A stretch of 64,000 bases of DNA from Epiperipatus broadwayi (taxonomy: Eukaryota > Onychophora > Udeonychophora > Euonychophora > Peripatidae), in the NCBI GenBank assembly GCA_028023455.1, contig JAQFVV010006231.1, forward strand, positions 5,532,036 through 5,596,035, written 5' to 3'. A program made the translations under genes and the position numbers. This document shows positions 47,376 through 58,990 of the stretch, one piece after another (the first letter of the stretch is position 1; each line of letters starts with the position of its first letter). The notes beneath the pieces were generated by a model. It saw only the letters and a list, made by a program, of their open reading frames with translations, made no database searches and had not been told where the DNA came from.

Positions 47376-47779
47376 TGATATATATATATATATTATAATT
47401 ATGACTAGTGTTGAAGCATATATTTTTAACATTTGAATAATCATTTTAAAATTTTATATATTTAATTATAATTTTACTCATATATTAGCAAAACACTATG
47501 TTTTCCCCAATAATCTTGCATAAAAACACATAATTAATTATAATGTTTTCTTATGATAAAAAGATTAATTTGTTGTCATAGATTCAAAATATATTATAAA
47601 CTTTAAATATCTTACTTAAAATAATAATTCCAAAATAGAAAATCAAATGTAGTTAATGAATAAATGTTTAAATAAACATATTATTGATTAAAGACAAGAA
47701 CCTATGTGTGAATGTGGTCGGTAAGCTATTTATTAATAAATGCAACACAATTGGACCCTCCACTCCCCACTAAAAACAT

Positions 47780-47935
47780 CGCTTGGTTATCATTTTTTAA
47801 TGTTTACACAAGTTGTTAAAACAGTAGCAATATATATTTAATAGGATTATCTACACAACTTCTAGCATCATATTAGAGCTTACACTAGGTGGCACTATTA
47901 CATAGAAAAAGTTTTGCTACAACATAGTTGCCATG
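47780..47935. repeat. Degenerate FB2-family element
   Basis: ttttttaatg..gttgttaaaacagtagc at the left and aggtggcactattac..aaaagttttgc at the right correspond to the FB2 arms at 18.7 and 41.2 kb, strongly diverged. Confidence 0.5.
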
Positions 47936-49954
47936 CTTTTTATTTTGCTAAAGATTGTAAACAATTTCTCAATTATTGTAATCATAGTTTTTAAACTCCA
48001 GTTAAACACTAATGATTACTAGTGTACTTGAAAGTTAAAAGTTTTTGATTCAAAGCTCAAATTTCTACTTATAATGCTTGAACATCCAATGAATGATTAA
48101 TCATTCAATTATTTTTTAAAATTTTTATTACTTGAAATGATGTAGATGTTTTATTGAAATTACAAACATGATAATAAAACAAAACAAAAATATATTCTTT
48201 GCAATATAATAAACATTTTTATTATATTTTTTTAAGTAAAAAATATTTATATATATTTTCCTAGCACTTGTCTAAATTTTATCAAAAACTGTACTAATTG
48301 AAATGATGTCAACAATCTGTTGTAATTTTGAACACGTGATAAAAGTAAAGCAAATAAAATAATATATTTTGACTAATATAATATTTGTTTGTTTTTTTTA
48401 AGTCCACTTTATTAAATTGTCTAAGTTTTTTTTAATTATCTACTGAATAAAAATTTCAATTTTTTTTTGTCATATGACCCTTCCCCCCATATTTCTTAAA
48501 AGGATATTATAAGAACAAGCATAATTCATAAGAAAATAATAGGCATGCACATACTACTGTATGGTATTTTACAAGCTTTTTTTATTTATTAATATTTTGT
48601 ACAATGCATATTTTAAAAAAATATATAATAAAAACCAATACATTAGTAGATGTATCTGACAAAGTACACATAGTCATTATTTTTTAAATCATTGTAATCA
48701 TTTTCTAATTAGTTGAAGGTTTTATGGTAAAAGTTTATGTAAAGAATTTCCATATAAGGTAGTAAGATTATATAACATATATCCTGAGAGAAGATATGAA
48801 GTTTGTAATATTGATAAAGGTCTTCTTAAGAAGAACATTTATCTGATAAGTAATTGATATCTATAACAGTGTATGCTTGCTAAAATGTTTACTTTCAAAT
48901 TATAGAATCATCCTATCAATATTATTGCCATTACTAAATGTAATTGTTTAATTTTTGAAAAAAGAAATACATGCATAAAAAAAGAAAACTAAACTATGTT
49001 TATTTTGTAGTCAAAACAAAAATTAAAGATTTTTTTTAAACACTATAATAATAATTGTTATTACTTAAAAATTTTAAATTATTTTTTAATATTATATATA
49101 CTTTTTTTTTTTTGTAGAAAAATTGTTCTTTTAAAATTTATAAAAAAAAAAGAAGATGGTGGTTGCATGCAGCAACTGTTTACTTATTTTTTATCTTATC
49201 ATTACTTGTTTATGAATGATTATTAATAATGATGATGATATATGTCTATATAGATATTGAATTTCTTGTATTTATTGCATTTTTTTAAACTGCGATATCT
49301 TCAAGTTTAAATTAACCCACAACAGCTACAATATAGTTTAGTCACATGAATATTACAAGCAGTATCTCATATCATTCTTTTTATATATATAAAAATATAG
49401 TTTCAAATATGATTTTTTTTAATCATAAGCATTATTTATAATATGTTTTAAAATGTTTATATAAATAACTGTAGCCATAAAATCATGATAATGAAGAATT
49501 AAAATTACTTTTGTTTAACTAGATTCAGTTGGTTTCTCTCTTATGATCAGTTATTATAATGAGATAAATTTGCTTTTTAATATTATTACCATGAATAAGT
49601 TTTAGAATATTTATTTTAAAAAGTAACAAAAATGATCATTTCAAAAGATGATAAATTTAGATTATAAGCAGTATGAGATATCACTCTGTCTGATTAAGAA
49701 GGACAAATTGAAACTAATTTGATTTTTGAAAAATTGATGTATACTTACGAAGGTACTGAAAGAGTTAACTGCTAAATGTAAAAAATAATATAAAATATAG
49801 GGCATTTGAAAATTGATACTGGTATCACATACTCTGTAGCCACTAGGGATTAAAAATAACAACTTGTTTACATGGGAAACAATCTGAATTTATATAAGCA
49901 TGAATGAGATTTTCAATGAAATGGAAGGCTGAAGAGTTGTGAGTTGGAATAGTT
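47936..49954. other. AT-rich stretch without recognised genes
   Basis: No feature supported. Confidence 0.4.
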
Positions 49955-50190
49955 TAAAGCCTGTCCATTAAAGTATGAAGATTGGCTATCTTAATATAAA
50001 GCTGAGCACTGATTATATATACGTGTGAGGATAGTAATCTAGATTAACTGATGATTGCTGGTTTAGCATGAAATATGTATATTGGTGATTATTTATCTTT
50101 TCAACATGTGTGTGATCAGGTGGGTCAGCAATATGAGATGGCACTGAGTAGTAGATCATGTGAAAATCTGAGTTCGAATCTCTCATATAT
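49955..50190 (-). repeat. Dispersed R2-family repeat, with tRNA-like B box
   Basis: The reverse complement of the 23.1 kb copy over about 150 bases (cctgtccattaaagta, gatgattgctggtttagcat, ggtgattatttatcttt). Just to the right, on plus, gagttcgaatctctc (50170-50184) looks like a B box, so R2 may be a tRNA-related SINE. The 23.1 kb copy lacks this part. Confidence 0.75.
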
Positions 50191-51432
50191 TACACATATA
50201 AATGCAGTTTTAAGCCTGTACAATGTATTAATAAGCATGAGTGATAAATGCTTTTTTTAAATCTAATGTTTGTCATTAAGGAAGGCCTTTAGTTAAAAAC
50301 TAATTTGGAGAACAGATTGGCATTACTGTCTTGTATACACAGATTATTTATGTTTACATAGATGACTCTAATGTTGAATGATGTAAATAGTATTATTGCT
50401 CTTATTGCAGGTATTAAATCTAAGTTAGGAGAATCAGATATTATTTTGATGCAAATAATGAAATGCATTCTAAATGAAACAATTTTCACTATAAATACTT
50501 AAATTTCCTTGTCATAAAGTAAACTAAAAGAAACTTGTGTGATTTATTCTCAGGCTACTATATTTGATGATTTTGGTAGAACAATGCATAATAAGTTCAC
50601 AAAAAATCAAATGCATGTGGACTACTGTCAATTTAAAATTTCTGGTTTGAGATTTTTTTGAATTTCAAGAATAAATCTTTTATCTCCTTATTGGAAAGTC
50701 AATTCTATTAAGATTGTTGTTTTAAAAAATCATCTTAAACCAATTAGCTTATTAATTTTATTAAATGTTAAATTTATGTGTGCACAAACTAATTTATTTG
50801 TTGCAAAATAGTTGAAAATCGCTTTTGAAATTTTGTTACTAGTGTTTGCATAATAGCTATACAGATTAATGGTATATACCTATATAAAAGTATATATATA
50901 TTGAGTTTAATAATTTTTTTTTTTTTTATCAAGTGTGAACAATTTCAACGTAAAATATGTGTGCAAAAATTTACTATAGTAAACACTATTAATGCATTAT
51001 TTTTACCATGCATGGAATACTGAATCATGCATGTGAGCATCTTAGAACATTGTTTGGCAACTATTTTTATTTTAAGATGTTTGATAAAGTAATTCAATAT
51101 TTTTAAACTGGTTATTAAAAGAATCTAATAGTTATATTTGAAAATTAAAATTGTATTCAAATTTTTCTTTTTGTCTTCATTGGCAAAAAGGAAATTAGAA
51201 TTGGATTGATAATTTAATTAAAGTTAATTTGTTAAATATTCGTTTCCTTTTTTATCTTCTGATTTAGATCGATAGTTCTTCCACTTTATTTGTCTATTGA
51301 TTTTCAGTATTTTTTTGTTCACCTTCAAATTAGAATTTAATTATTTTTTTTAATTAAAATAATATATATATTTTAAACTTTACTTTTTTTATTATTATTT
51401 TAAAAAAAAAGAGAAATGTATGTGTATATATG
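50191..51432. other. AT-rich stretch without recognised genes
   Basis: No feature supported. A plus-strand reading YTDY near 50340 is probably chance. Confidence 0.4.
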
Positions 51433-51610
51433 TATTAAATAGAAGGGTTGAACTTAGGTTTTCAGCCTATCATTTAAGAACTGATACACACGATCACACA
51501 CACGCACACGTGAAAAATATAAATGATCCCCAATATGCGTATATCGTGCTGAACTACCGCTCGTCAGTTGGCCAGATCATAATCTCCCACACATATATAC
51601 AGCCAACGCT
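51433..51610 (+). repeat. Dispersed R2-family repeat
   Basis: gttgaacttaggttttca at the left, then gatccccaatatgcgtatat, cgtgctgaactaccgctcgt and cagttggccagatcat. This is the least AT-rich, and perhaps youngest, R2 copy in the window. The 84-codon frame over it (51420-51674) is not conserved in the other copies. Confidence 0.8.
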
Positions 51611-52202
51611 CGGTTTATTTTATTTTTATGCTTGTGAAAATATATATCTAGTAAAGCCCAGATCTGTTATCTGATATTTTAGTTTAAATTAGCTATTTTT
51701 ATCTTTTATAATAATAATTCATGATTTTAATTTTATTCTAATCTATTAATTAAATAGCTAATACACATTTAAGTATATAATGTAATGCATATATTACTTT
51801 AATTTTGCTACATTAATATATTGTATTTTTAAAATATACAAAAAAAAAAAAAAAGAAAAAGAAAAGCTGCATAATTAATTGTCTTGATAGATTTAATTTT
51901 GTGTTTCTCTTTACTTTTTTTAGTTAGCTGTCCAACTGCTCTAATTAGTCACGATTTTTTTTGTATCTTTTTCCATAAAATGGAAACTAAAAAAAAAAAG
52001 GAAGGGGTGTGTGTGACTTGTAGATAATATTTATTAAAAGAAATAAAAATAAATTTCAATCATTATATTTTTAAATAATTTTTTTTTCTTCTAATTACTA
52101 GATTATATAAATATTAGACAATTGAAATTAAAAATATATTTAAAAAAGATTTTAATTTATGTTATGCTTCCACTTAAAAATAAGTTTTTTTAATCTTTGA
52201 TA
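51611..52202. other. AT-rich stretch without recognised genes
   Basis: No feature supported. Confidence 0.4.
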
Positions 52203-52347
52203 TATTATCTGATACTTTTTTTTTTTTTTTTTAAGTGTCATAGCATCGGCCGGGACGCGAACCCGCAAGCCGGGCGACTGCCTGCAAATGCAAGGCAGTC
52301 GCGCTGACCTCTCGACTACCAATGCAAGACTATTATCTGATACTTTT
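52203..52347 (-). mobile_element. Short tRNA-like SINE with 17-bp target-site duplication
   Basis: The minus-strand body is 83 nt (52325-52243). Its ends GCATTGG and CCGATGC pair over 7 bp, its B box is GGTTCGCGTCC, and a 9-bp perfect stem (GCGACTGCC with GGCAGTCGC) fills the anticodon region. The length would fit a class II tRNA, but the loop is not canonical. The 3' end TATGACACTT runs into an A-run. TATTATCTGATACTTTT lies on both sides (52203-52219 and 52331-52347), identical over 17 bp, and the nick is TTTT/A. No second-half decay is visible, so the insertion is recent. Confidence 0.92.
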
Positions 52348-52986
52348 ATTTATCAAATTCAACATCTGCCTTTAAGGCACCTCTATACTATCGATAACCC
52401 AATCAAATATTAAATGTAAATATTGGTAATAATTATTAATTTTAATATTTATTGGATTAATATTTAAAATAAATTCTGTATATTAAACACGCGTTTTTAT
52501 ATCTGTATAGAATTTTTATATAATATATAGAAATGATACAAAATAAAGATTTAGAAGGAATATATACATATGCAATCAATGAATTAATATAAACACAATA
52601 AGTGAACAAACAATCAACATCAGAAACAATAATCAGTAAAAATAAGTAATAAACATAGCATCACCTGCAAACAATGTTCCCATTAAGTTTTACTAACTAT
52701 AGTGCACATTTTTTTTCGTCTGTGTGTTTTTTATTAAATCGAAATAATGTGGAGACATAAATCAAATAAAAAAATAAATTTAATAATATAGTTTAAATAA
52801 TATGACTTATAATAATCTAAATTTATTATATATAGTAATAATAGTTTCATTAAAAAATGAAAAGTTTACTCTCATAAACCAATAAACCATATAAAGATAG
52901 AGAAAAGCATTCGTGTTAAATGAATGTATGTGATATACTGGAGAAAACTATACATTCGGCATATTCGATATCAGCAGATCGTTCCA

Positions 52987-52999
52987 AGGTCAAAGGTCG
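52987..52999 (+). promoter_or_regulatory. Nuclear-receptor DR1-like site
   Basis: AGGTCA-A-AGGTCG: two half-sites in direct repeat with one-base spacing, the type bound by RXR partners and HNF4. The bases before it (ccaAGGTCA) also resemble an extended monomer site. It lies in a slightly GC-richer, apparently unique patch. Sequence match only. Confidence 0.35.
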
Positions 53000-55279
53000 G
53001 AGTAAATATGTACGTCAAACGCAATCTGATCGTCAGTACACAAAAAGTTCTTTTTGAATTTTACTGTATGTGGATGTATCTTCTTCCTGTGATAATTTTT
53101 TAAACACAACACTGGAGCAACCATCATTAACAATCAAACAAAATATCTGCAAGTAAATAAAAAATCTGAATCCTTATTCAATAATCAATCTTTGTAACAC
53201 TGGATTTAAAAGAAACAATATAAAATCTTAGGTTAATTATGAACAAATCAATTGTAAACTTAGGACATAATATTATAAAAGAATACTCATCAACATTTCT
53301 GTCACATTAAAATATTTGTAAAAGTTCTGAAATCATTATATCAATGCTGTTCATCATCAATAATCCAGGGCCACAGTATCACGACTATACTGCCCATCGA
53401 TACTCTAATAATTATAATAAAACAGAGTGAATAGACTTTAAATGTGAGCTTCCTTATCTTAGCACCATCTAAATAATTCTACAAAGAATCACTTAAATGT
53501 CTACACACACATATATCATCTGCTGTTAGTCTGAATTAACTGTGGGATTACAAGAATTCTAGTTATTGAGAACAAGAGAAAATATACAATACTTAATCTA
53601 TTCTAGTATTAAATAACTTGACTAGAATGATGATCAATGAATTTATTGATTAGAAATAATCATAATAAAAGAAACGAAAGTCTGATATATACTCTACAAT
53701 ACAAATAGATCATTCTGACTTTGATTATATACAAATATCAGAAAATATTTCAATACATTGAAAAAACAAGCAATAAAATTCACAGAAACATAAGCACACA
53801 TATGTATGCATGGTAATAATTAATAAACCAATACATATTATTCCATTTTAACAAAATAAAATGCTTCATTGTTAAACATATATATAGATAGTAAACACTC
53901 ACATATATTCTACTATAAAATATTTTATTTATTAATTTTAATTATCTTTACTTACAAAAAAAATATTTTGTGAACATTTTTAAAATTGTAAACAAAAGTT
54001 TTTAAGATAATGAAGTCTTACTTTTCTTTGCAAGTTTGCTTCATTTTTTTTTCCTTGTTTCTACTTGCAAATTTTAAATAAATTTTTTTCCATTTCTGTT
54101 TGTTAACTAGTTTTTAAATCATCTGTTTAAATTGTATTCAAAAGTTGTTTACCTTTAAATATTGTAATAAATGTTCCTCTTTTAAAAAAAAAAAAATCAA
54201 ACTGAAAGGAAATGATTTGGGTGGAATTATATATTTTTCTTTGTGTTTTTTAGAACTATATTCACAATATACATATATTTTCTCAATAGTTGATTAAATT
54301 TTTTATATTTCCATAAATTCATTCATGAAACACATTTTATGTCATGTATATTTCCTTTATATGTGTTTCCATGAATATATTAAATATTACATGAATAAAA
54401 TATAGCATTAAGTCTCAAGATGATTAAGTTAGCTTTCTATGTATATATTGCTGATATGATTTTTTAGTTATCTGATGTATGCTGGCAGTTCTCAACTTAG
54501 TTCAACTTTAATAATTTCCATATTCCATCTGGCCCATAGTTCACATATATTAGATTATGAAATCATGAAGAAACCACCCCACTTTACTTCTCCAGGGGTT
54601 CAATATTGATCAACTAGGAGATTAGCAACAACCTTCCTTTCTTTGAAGCTGACTTTCTGCACACTTCAATCTAATAATCAATTAATCTGAACCCATTTGC
54701 AGTATATATGACAGAATGTATAAACAGAGGGATTAACAGTATTTTAGTTTTTGAGTAATAAAAACAAGATAATAACTAAATTATTATTGTTCTGTTTTTA
54801 AATTTATATTTATCAAAATAAAATAAGTTTTAATTAAATTTTTTTTTAATATTCTAAGTAAAATGATATTATAGAATTAACTCTGTAATTAATGTATATT
54901 TAAAAAAAAAAAATCATTGTTTTAGACAAAGTATTTTTTTTCTTTGTTACATTAAAAGTTTAGATTTTTGTGAAAATCAGAAATAGCTACCTTTTTTATA
55001 TTTGATTTTAAATAATTTGCAATACTTTAAAATATTAACTATTATTTCTTAATCAGTACCTCAATTATTCTAGACTTTATTTTAAATAATTATATATATA
55101 TAAATTTGGTTGGAGTTTACCAAGAGCTTAGCACTTTTGATATGAAAGCATTAAGCTCAATTAAAAATATGTAAATTCTAAGATTTTCTTATCATAGCAT
55201 CCCACCACTAGAAAGTCAATTTTAAGCTTTAAATATATGTGCGCAATACTATATTGGGTGCCATGAGATCAGTCCATTC

Positions 55280-55280
55280 A

Positions 55281-55320
<40 letters not shown>
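55280..55320. repeat. (AT)n(GT)n microsatellite
   Basis: About seven AT units followed by about thirteen GT units. Confidence 0.95.
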
Positions 55321-56748
55321 AATTCACTATTCAATATAATTTCAAACAAATGAAAAAGAAAACACACTTCTATATTGTAATCAGAAATATAAAAATTACC
55401 AGTTAATTTTTTTATCCTTCTCTTATGGCTTAAAATGCAAAACTGTTTATATAGTAGTAGTTCATTTTTTTCCCTTTGCTTTTTTCAGATAATGCTCTAT
55501 AAAATTTCTTCTATTTCTATGACTTGCAAGAGCAGTTATTTTTCTACTTTTTTAGTACCATCTATTATAAGCATGAATAATCTTTGGATACTAGATGGTA
55601 TAATGCTATAAAATCTCCATCTCCCGATCAGTTTCTACTCTTCACCTTTTAAAGGTTAAGATGAATTTTAAGGCCCTTTATCATTTGATGCCATTGATTA
55701 ATCAAGCTTACAATAGATGGCTCTTGAAGGAATGAAAATAATTACTTTTAAATGCTTACAAGTAAATATATGAGGATGTTGTATGGTATTGATGTTGGTA
55801 TTTCCAAAACGTAATTACAAATTAGTAATTATTATTTAGCATCTTTATTAACATTGATATTTTATATCCAAAATTAAGAAAATAAATCTACATGGCTGTA
55901 AGATAACTTTGCTAAGCAGTATATCATTTTTTATGTATTCTATCAATACTTTGTCATAAGTATTCTTTTGTCAGTCATTAGCTTTGGTTATTTGTATCAA
56001 ATATTTGCCATGGCAATCGGGGGACTTGGAAACAAATTTTGGACAAATTGTACATTTATAAAAAGATCCTTTGATTATATAAGCACTTAGAAAATTGAAG
56101 AAATAATTGTGATTTTATTTAAATGTATTAGATTTAAATCTTCTAATAATGGTTTTTATATACAAATAACAATAAACTCTGATGATAAATGGCCTTGTCA
56201 TTATCATTTAAATATGGAATATTGAACTGTTATTGTGAATTTGAAGAAATATTTAAATCAGATTAAATAATGATTAATGCTTACATCATATTACATAAAG
56301 TGGAAGGGCATATATATAGAGCATAATGATATATGAATAGTCAAAGAAAAAAATATTGTAAATTTTTGCATTTCAGAAAATCATTAATAGGTTTCCAGAA
56401 TGGCAGATTGTAGACTAAAATTCATGGTTTGCAGCTGAGTTCTATCACTTATGATTTTTGAATTTTTTATGACCTCCTGACAACAAAACATTTGATTACT
56501 TTATGGATTCAATGATGCAGGGTGTGGTGTTTTTCCATCATGAGATGAAATGCATAAATTCACACTATTTGTCTCCCATTTATTCATATTTTATGAGTTT
56601 TTTTTTATATATTTATTTATGTTTTATGTAATATAAGCAAATTACGATTTTTAGTTTAAACTATCATGTATTTGCATGATAAAATAATCTTTTTATACAC
56701 TAACAAAAACTTTTATTTTAAAAAATGCTCCATTAATTTCAATAAATA

Positions 56749-58000
56749 AAATAATTCACACACCTAAATATCTTCTTTTTTTTAAATAAAACTTGATTTA
56801 TTTTATGAACTATATTCCATAACATAAAATATTCCACCAACATTTTGACTATATCCTATTATAGTCATTTTTTAAGGCAAAACTAAAAAAAAATAATATA
56901 AAAATAATAGCACATTTAAATACAAATATTCCATATTTTTTATTATTTTGTTGTTTTTTTAAATGGATAAATATGAATATTTGTATTTATATGTATAGGT
57001 GTTATTTTTCTATATTTTTTTAGACTTGCATTGAAAAAATCTATAATAGGATATAGTTGAAACATTGGTGGAATATTTTATGTTATGGAATAATAGTTCA
57101 TGTAATAAATCAAGTTTTATAAAGAAGAAGATAATACATTAAAGATCAGCCTTTTCAAGCTATTGTGCATGCACTTTTTACGAGTGTTAATAATAAATGA
57201 ATACTTTCACTCCCAATACAAGATATAGTATTTAAGAAAGAATAAAATGAATCCACTTATTCTTTCCGACCCAAATGCTTATATATGGGCAAATCTTAAG
57301 TACTGTAAGTGAAAGTGTGAGGATAGACCACTCACTTTAAATTACTGTTTACGATGTCTGAATGAATGACATCGACAAAATTATCTAGAATTTACTAAAC
57401 GTCACTCTCAAGTGAAACTTAAACATATGTAAATAAGCATTTATTTTTATAGTGCTGTGCTTTATAAATTGTAATACATTAAAGATCAGCCTTTTCAAGC
57501 TATTGTGCATGTGCTTTTTACAAGTGTTAATAATAAATGAATACTTTCACTCCCAATACAAGATATAGTATTTAAGAAAGAATAAAATGAATCCACTTAT
57601 TCTTTCTGACCCAAATGCTTATATATAGGCAAATCTTAAGTACTGTAAGTGACATTTAGTAAATTCTAGATAATTTCATCGATGTCATTCATTCAGACAT
57701 CGTAAACAGTAATTTAAAGTGAGTGGTCTATCCTCACGCTTTCACTTACAGTACTTAAGATTTGCCGATATATAAGCATTTGGGTCGAAAAGAATAAGTG
57801 GATTCATTTTATTCTTTTTTAAACACTATATCTTGTATTGGGAGTGAAAGTATTCATTTATTATTAACACTCGTAAAAAGCGAATGCACAATAGCTTGAA
57901 AAGGCTGATCTTTAATGTATTACAATTTATAAAGCACAGCGCTATAAAAATAAATGCTTGTTTAAAGAAGAAGATATATATGTGTGTGAATTATTTATTT
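56749..58000. mobile_element. Foldback MITE (FB3) disrupted by a nested insertion
   Basis: The left end reads aataattcacacacctaaat then atcttct...aacttgatttatt. The right arm (56965-57133) pairs with 56769-56935 but stops at taaagaagaagata. The missing outer end resumes at 57963 as taaagaagaagatatatatg, tgtgtgaattattt, which completes the pairing with the left end. The element is therefore interrupted by 57134-57962. Confidence 0.88.
57134..57962. mobile_element. FB1 complex: direct plus inverted units, inserted in FB3
   Basis: The sequence at 57134 (atacattaaagatcagcc...) repeats at about 57474, a period of 340 bp. The second unit breaks off after aagtactgtaagtga (about 57645) and the same sequence then runs inverted to 57962. 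The main hairpin is about 57434-57643 with 57747-57960, which is about 210-bp arms around a loop of about 100. The complex is flanked by TAAAGAAGAAGATA (57120-57133 and 57963-57976), a 14-bp duplication of FB3 sequence. A solo fragment of the unit lies at 7.24 kb. Confidence 0.9.
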
Positions 58001-58690
58001 ATTTGCATGATATGGTTAGATGTATCATGAAAATATATGTTCAAACATCTATAGTTTTTAATTTAAGATTCTTTTGAATTTTTTTGTACAATTCATCACT
58101 GTAAGTACTTTTTCCATTGATTTTTGCATCACTAACAATATTTCATTTTCTACAATACCTTAATAACTATAAACCTGTCCCATATATCTGATTTAATTTT
58201 TATCAGTGACTATTTATTTTTATTAATATTTCCTTTTAACAAGTAGATTACTATATAATTTTGCTTTCAAAATGTACAAAACTGTTTATATTATCTGGTT
58301 TAAATTCACCCTCCCCCCCTTATTTTCTGATTCTCAAACATCATCAGTTGTTAGTTTCCAAAATAATTTATTAAAGATTATATTATTACATTAGAGATTA
58401 TTTGGTACATATTTTGTTCAAAATATTTTCTCATTCCTTCATTTGATTTTCCTGAATTTGAGTCAATTAGTCTTCTTTTTTCTTCTTTTCGGAGCATCCT
58501 GCTATTGGTTGGACCATGGAGAGGATAAATCCAATATGTCCCAAGTCATGGTAAAAGTAACATCAGAGGTTATCAGGCTATCTCTTGTTCTTGTTTTCTT
58601 TAGATTGCTCTGCATGAAGTTAATATGATTAAAATTTTGATGATTAAATACTAGCTTACATCTAGTAATCCATAATAAATAATCAAGAAT
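58001..58690. other. AT-rich stretch without recognised genes
   Basis: A 61-codon plus frame at 58443-58628 lies next to the RT remnant and runs antisense to it. Not a supported gene. Confidence 0.4.
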
Positions 58691-58990
58691 TAATGAGAGT
58701 CAAATTTATGGGTAAGATCCTTTTCTGATACATCATCTGTTGTTTCATAATATTTATATGTAATCTACATTTTTATGTTCCATTAATGTTGATTTAATGT
58801 TTTTTTTCTTATCAATGGTTACTATATCATCTACATATCTGACATTATTAATTCATATTCCATAAATTGATATTCCTTTGGATTTTTTTTAATGATCTCA
58901 ATGATGCCATGCAGTTTAGGGGATGAATATACTAATTTATAAGATTTGGTACTTCTGATTTTGTTTTGTTTTTTTTACTTTCAAGTTTTC
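58691..58990 (-). pseudogene. Reverse transcriptase fragment (RTE- or Penelope-like)
   Basis: The minus strand reads GISIYGI, a stop, then INNVRYVDDIVTIDKKK. YVDD is RT motif C. A preceding 'G..I.G..INN.RYADD' pattern is usual in RTE-type LINEs, while RYVDD is also usual in Penelope-like elements. Only about 40 codons are readable. Confidence 0.55.

Larger units (their letters stand above)
52348..56748. other. AT-rich stretch with little structure
   Basis: Contains the DR1-like site at 52987 and the microsatellite at 55280. 52910-53040 is less AT-rich than its surroundings. No gene supported. Confidence 0.4.

Noticed and set aside
50320-50375. Plus-strand YTDY followed by Leu-rich residues
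   Set aside because: Not a proper YxDD and without supporting motifs.
58443-58628. 61-codon hydrophobic plus-strand ORF
   Set aside because: Antisense neighbour of an RT remnant, with no recognised motif. Hydrophobicity is expected from T-rich codons.
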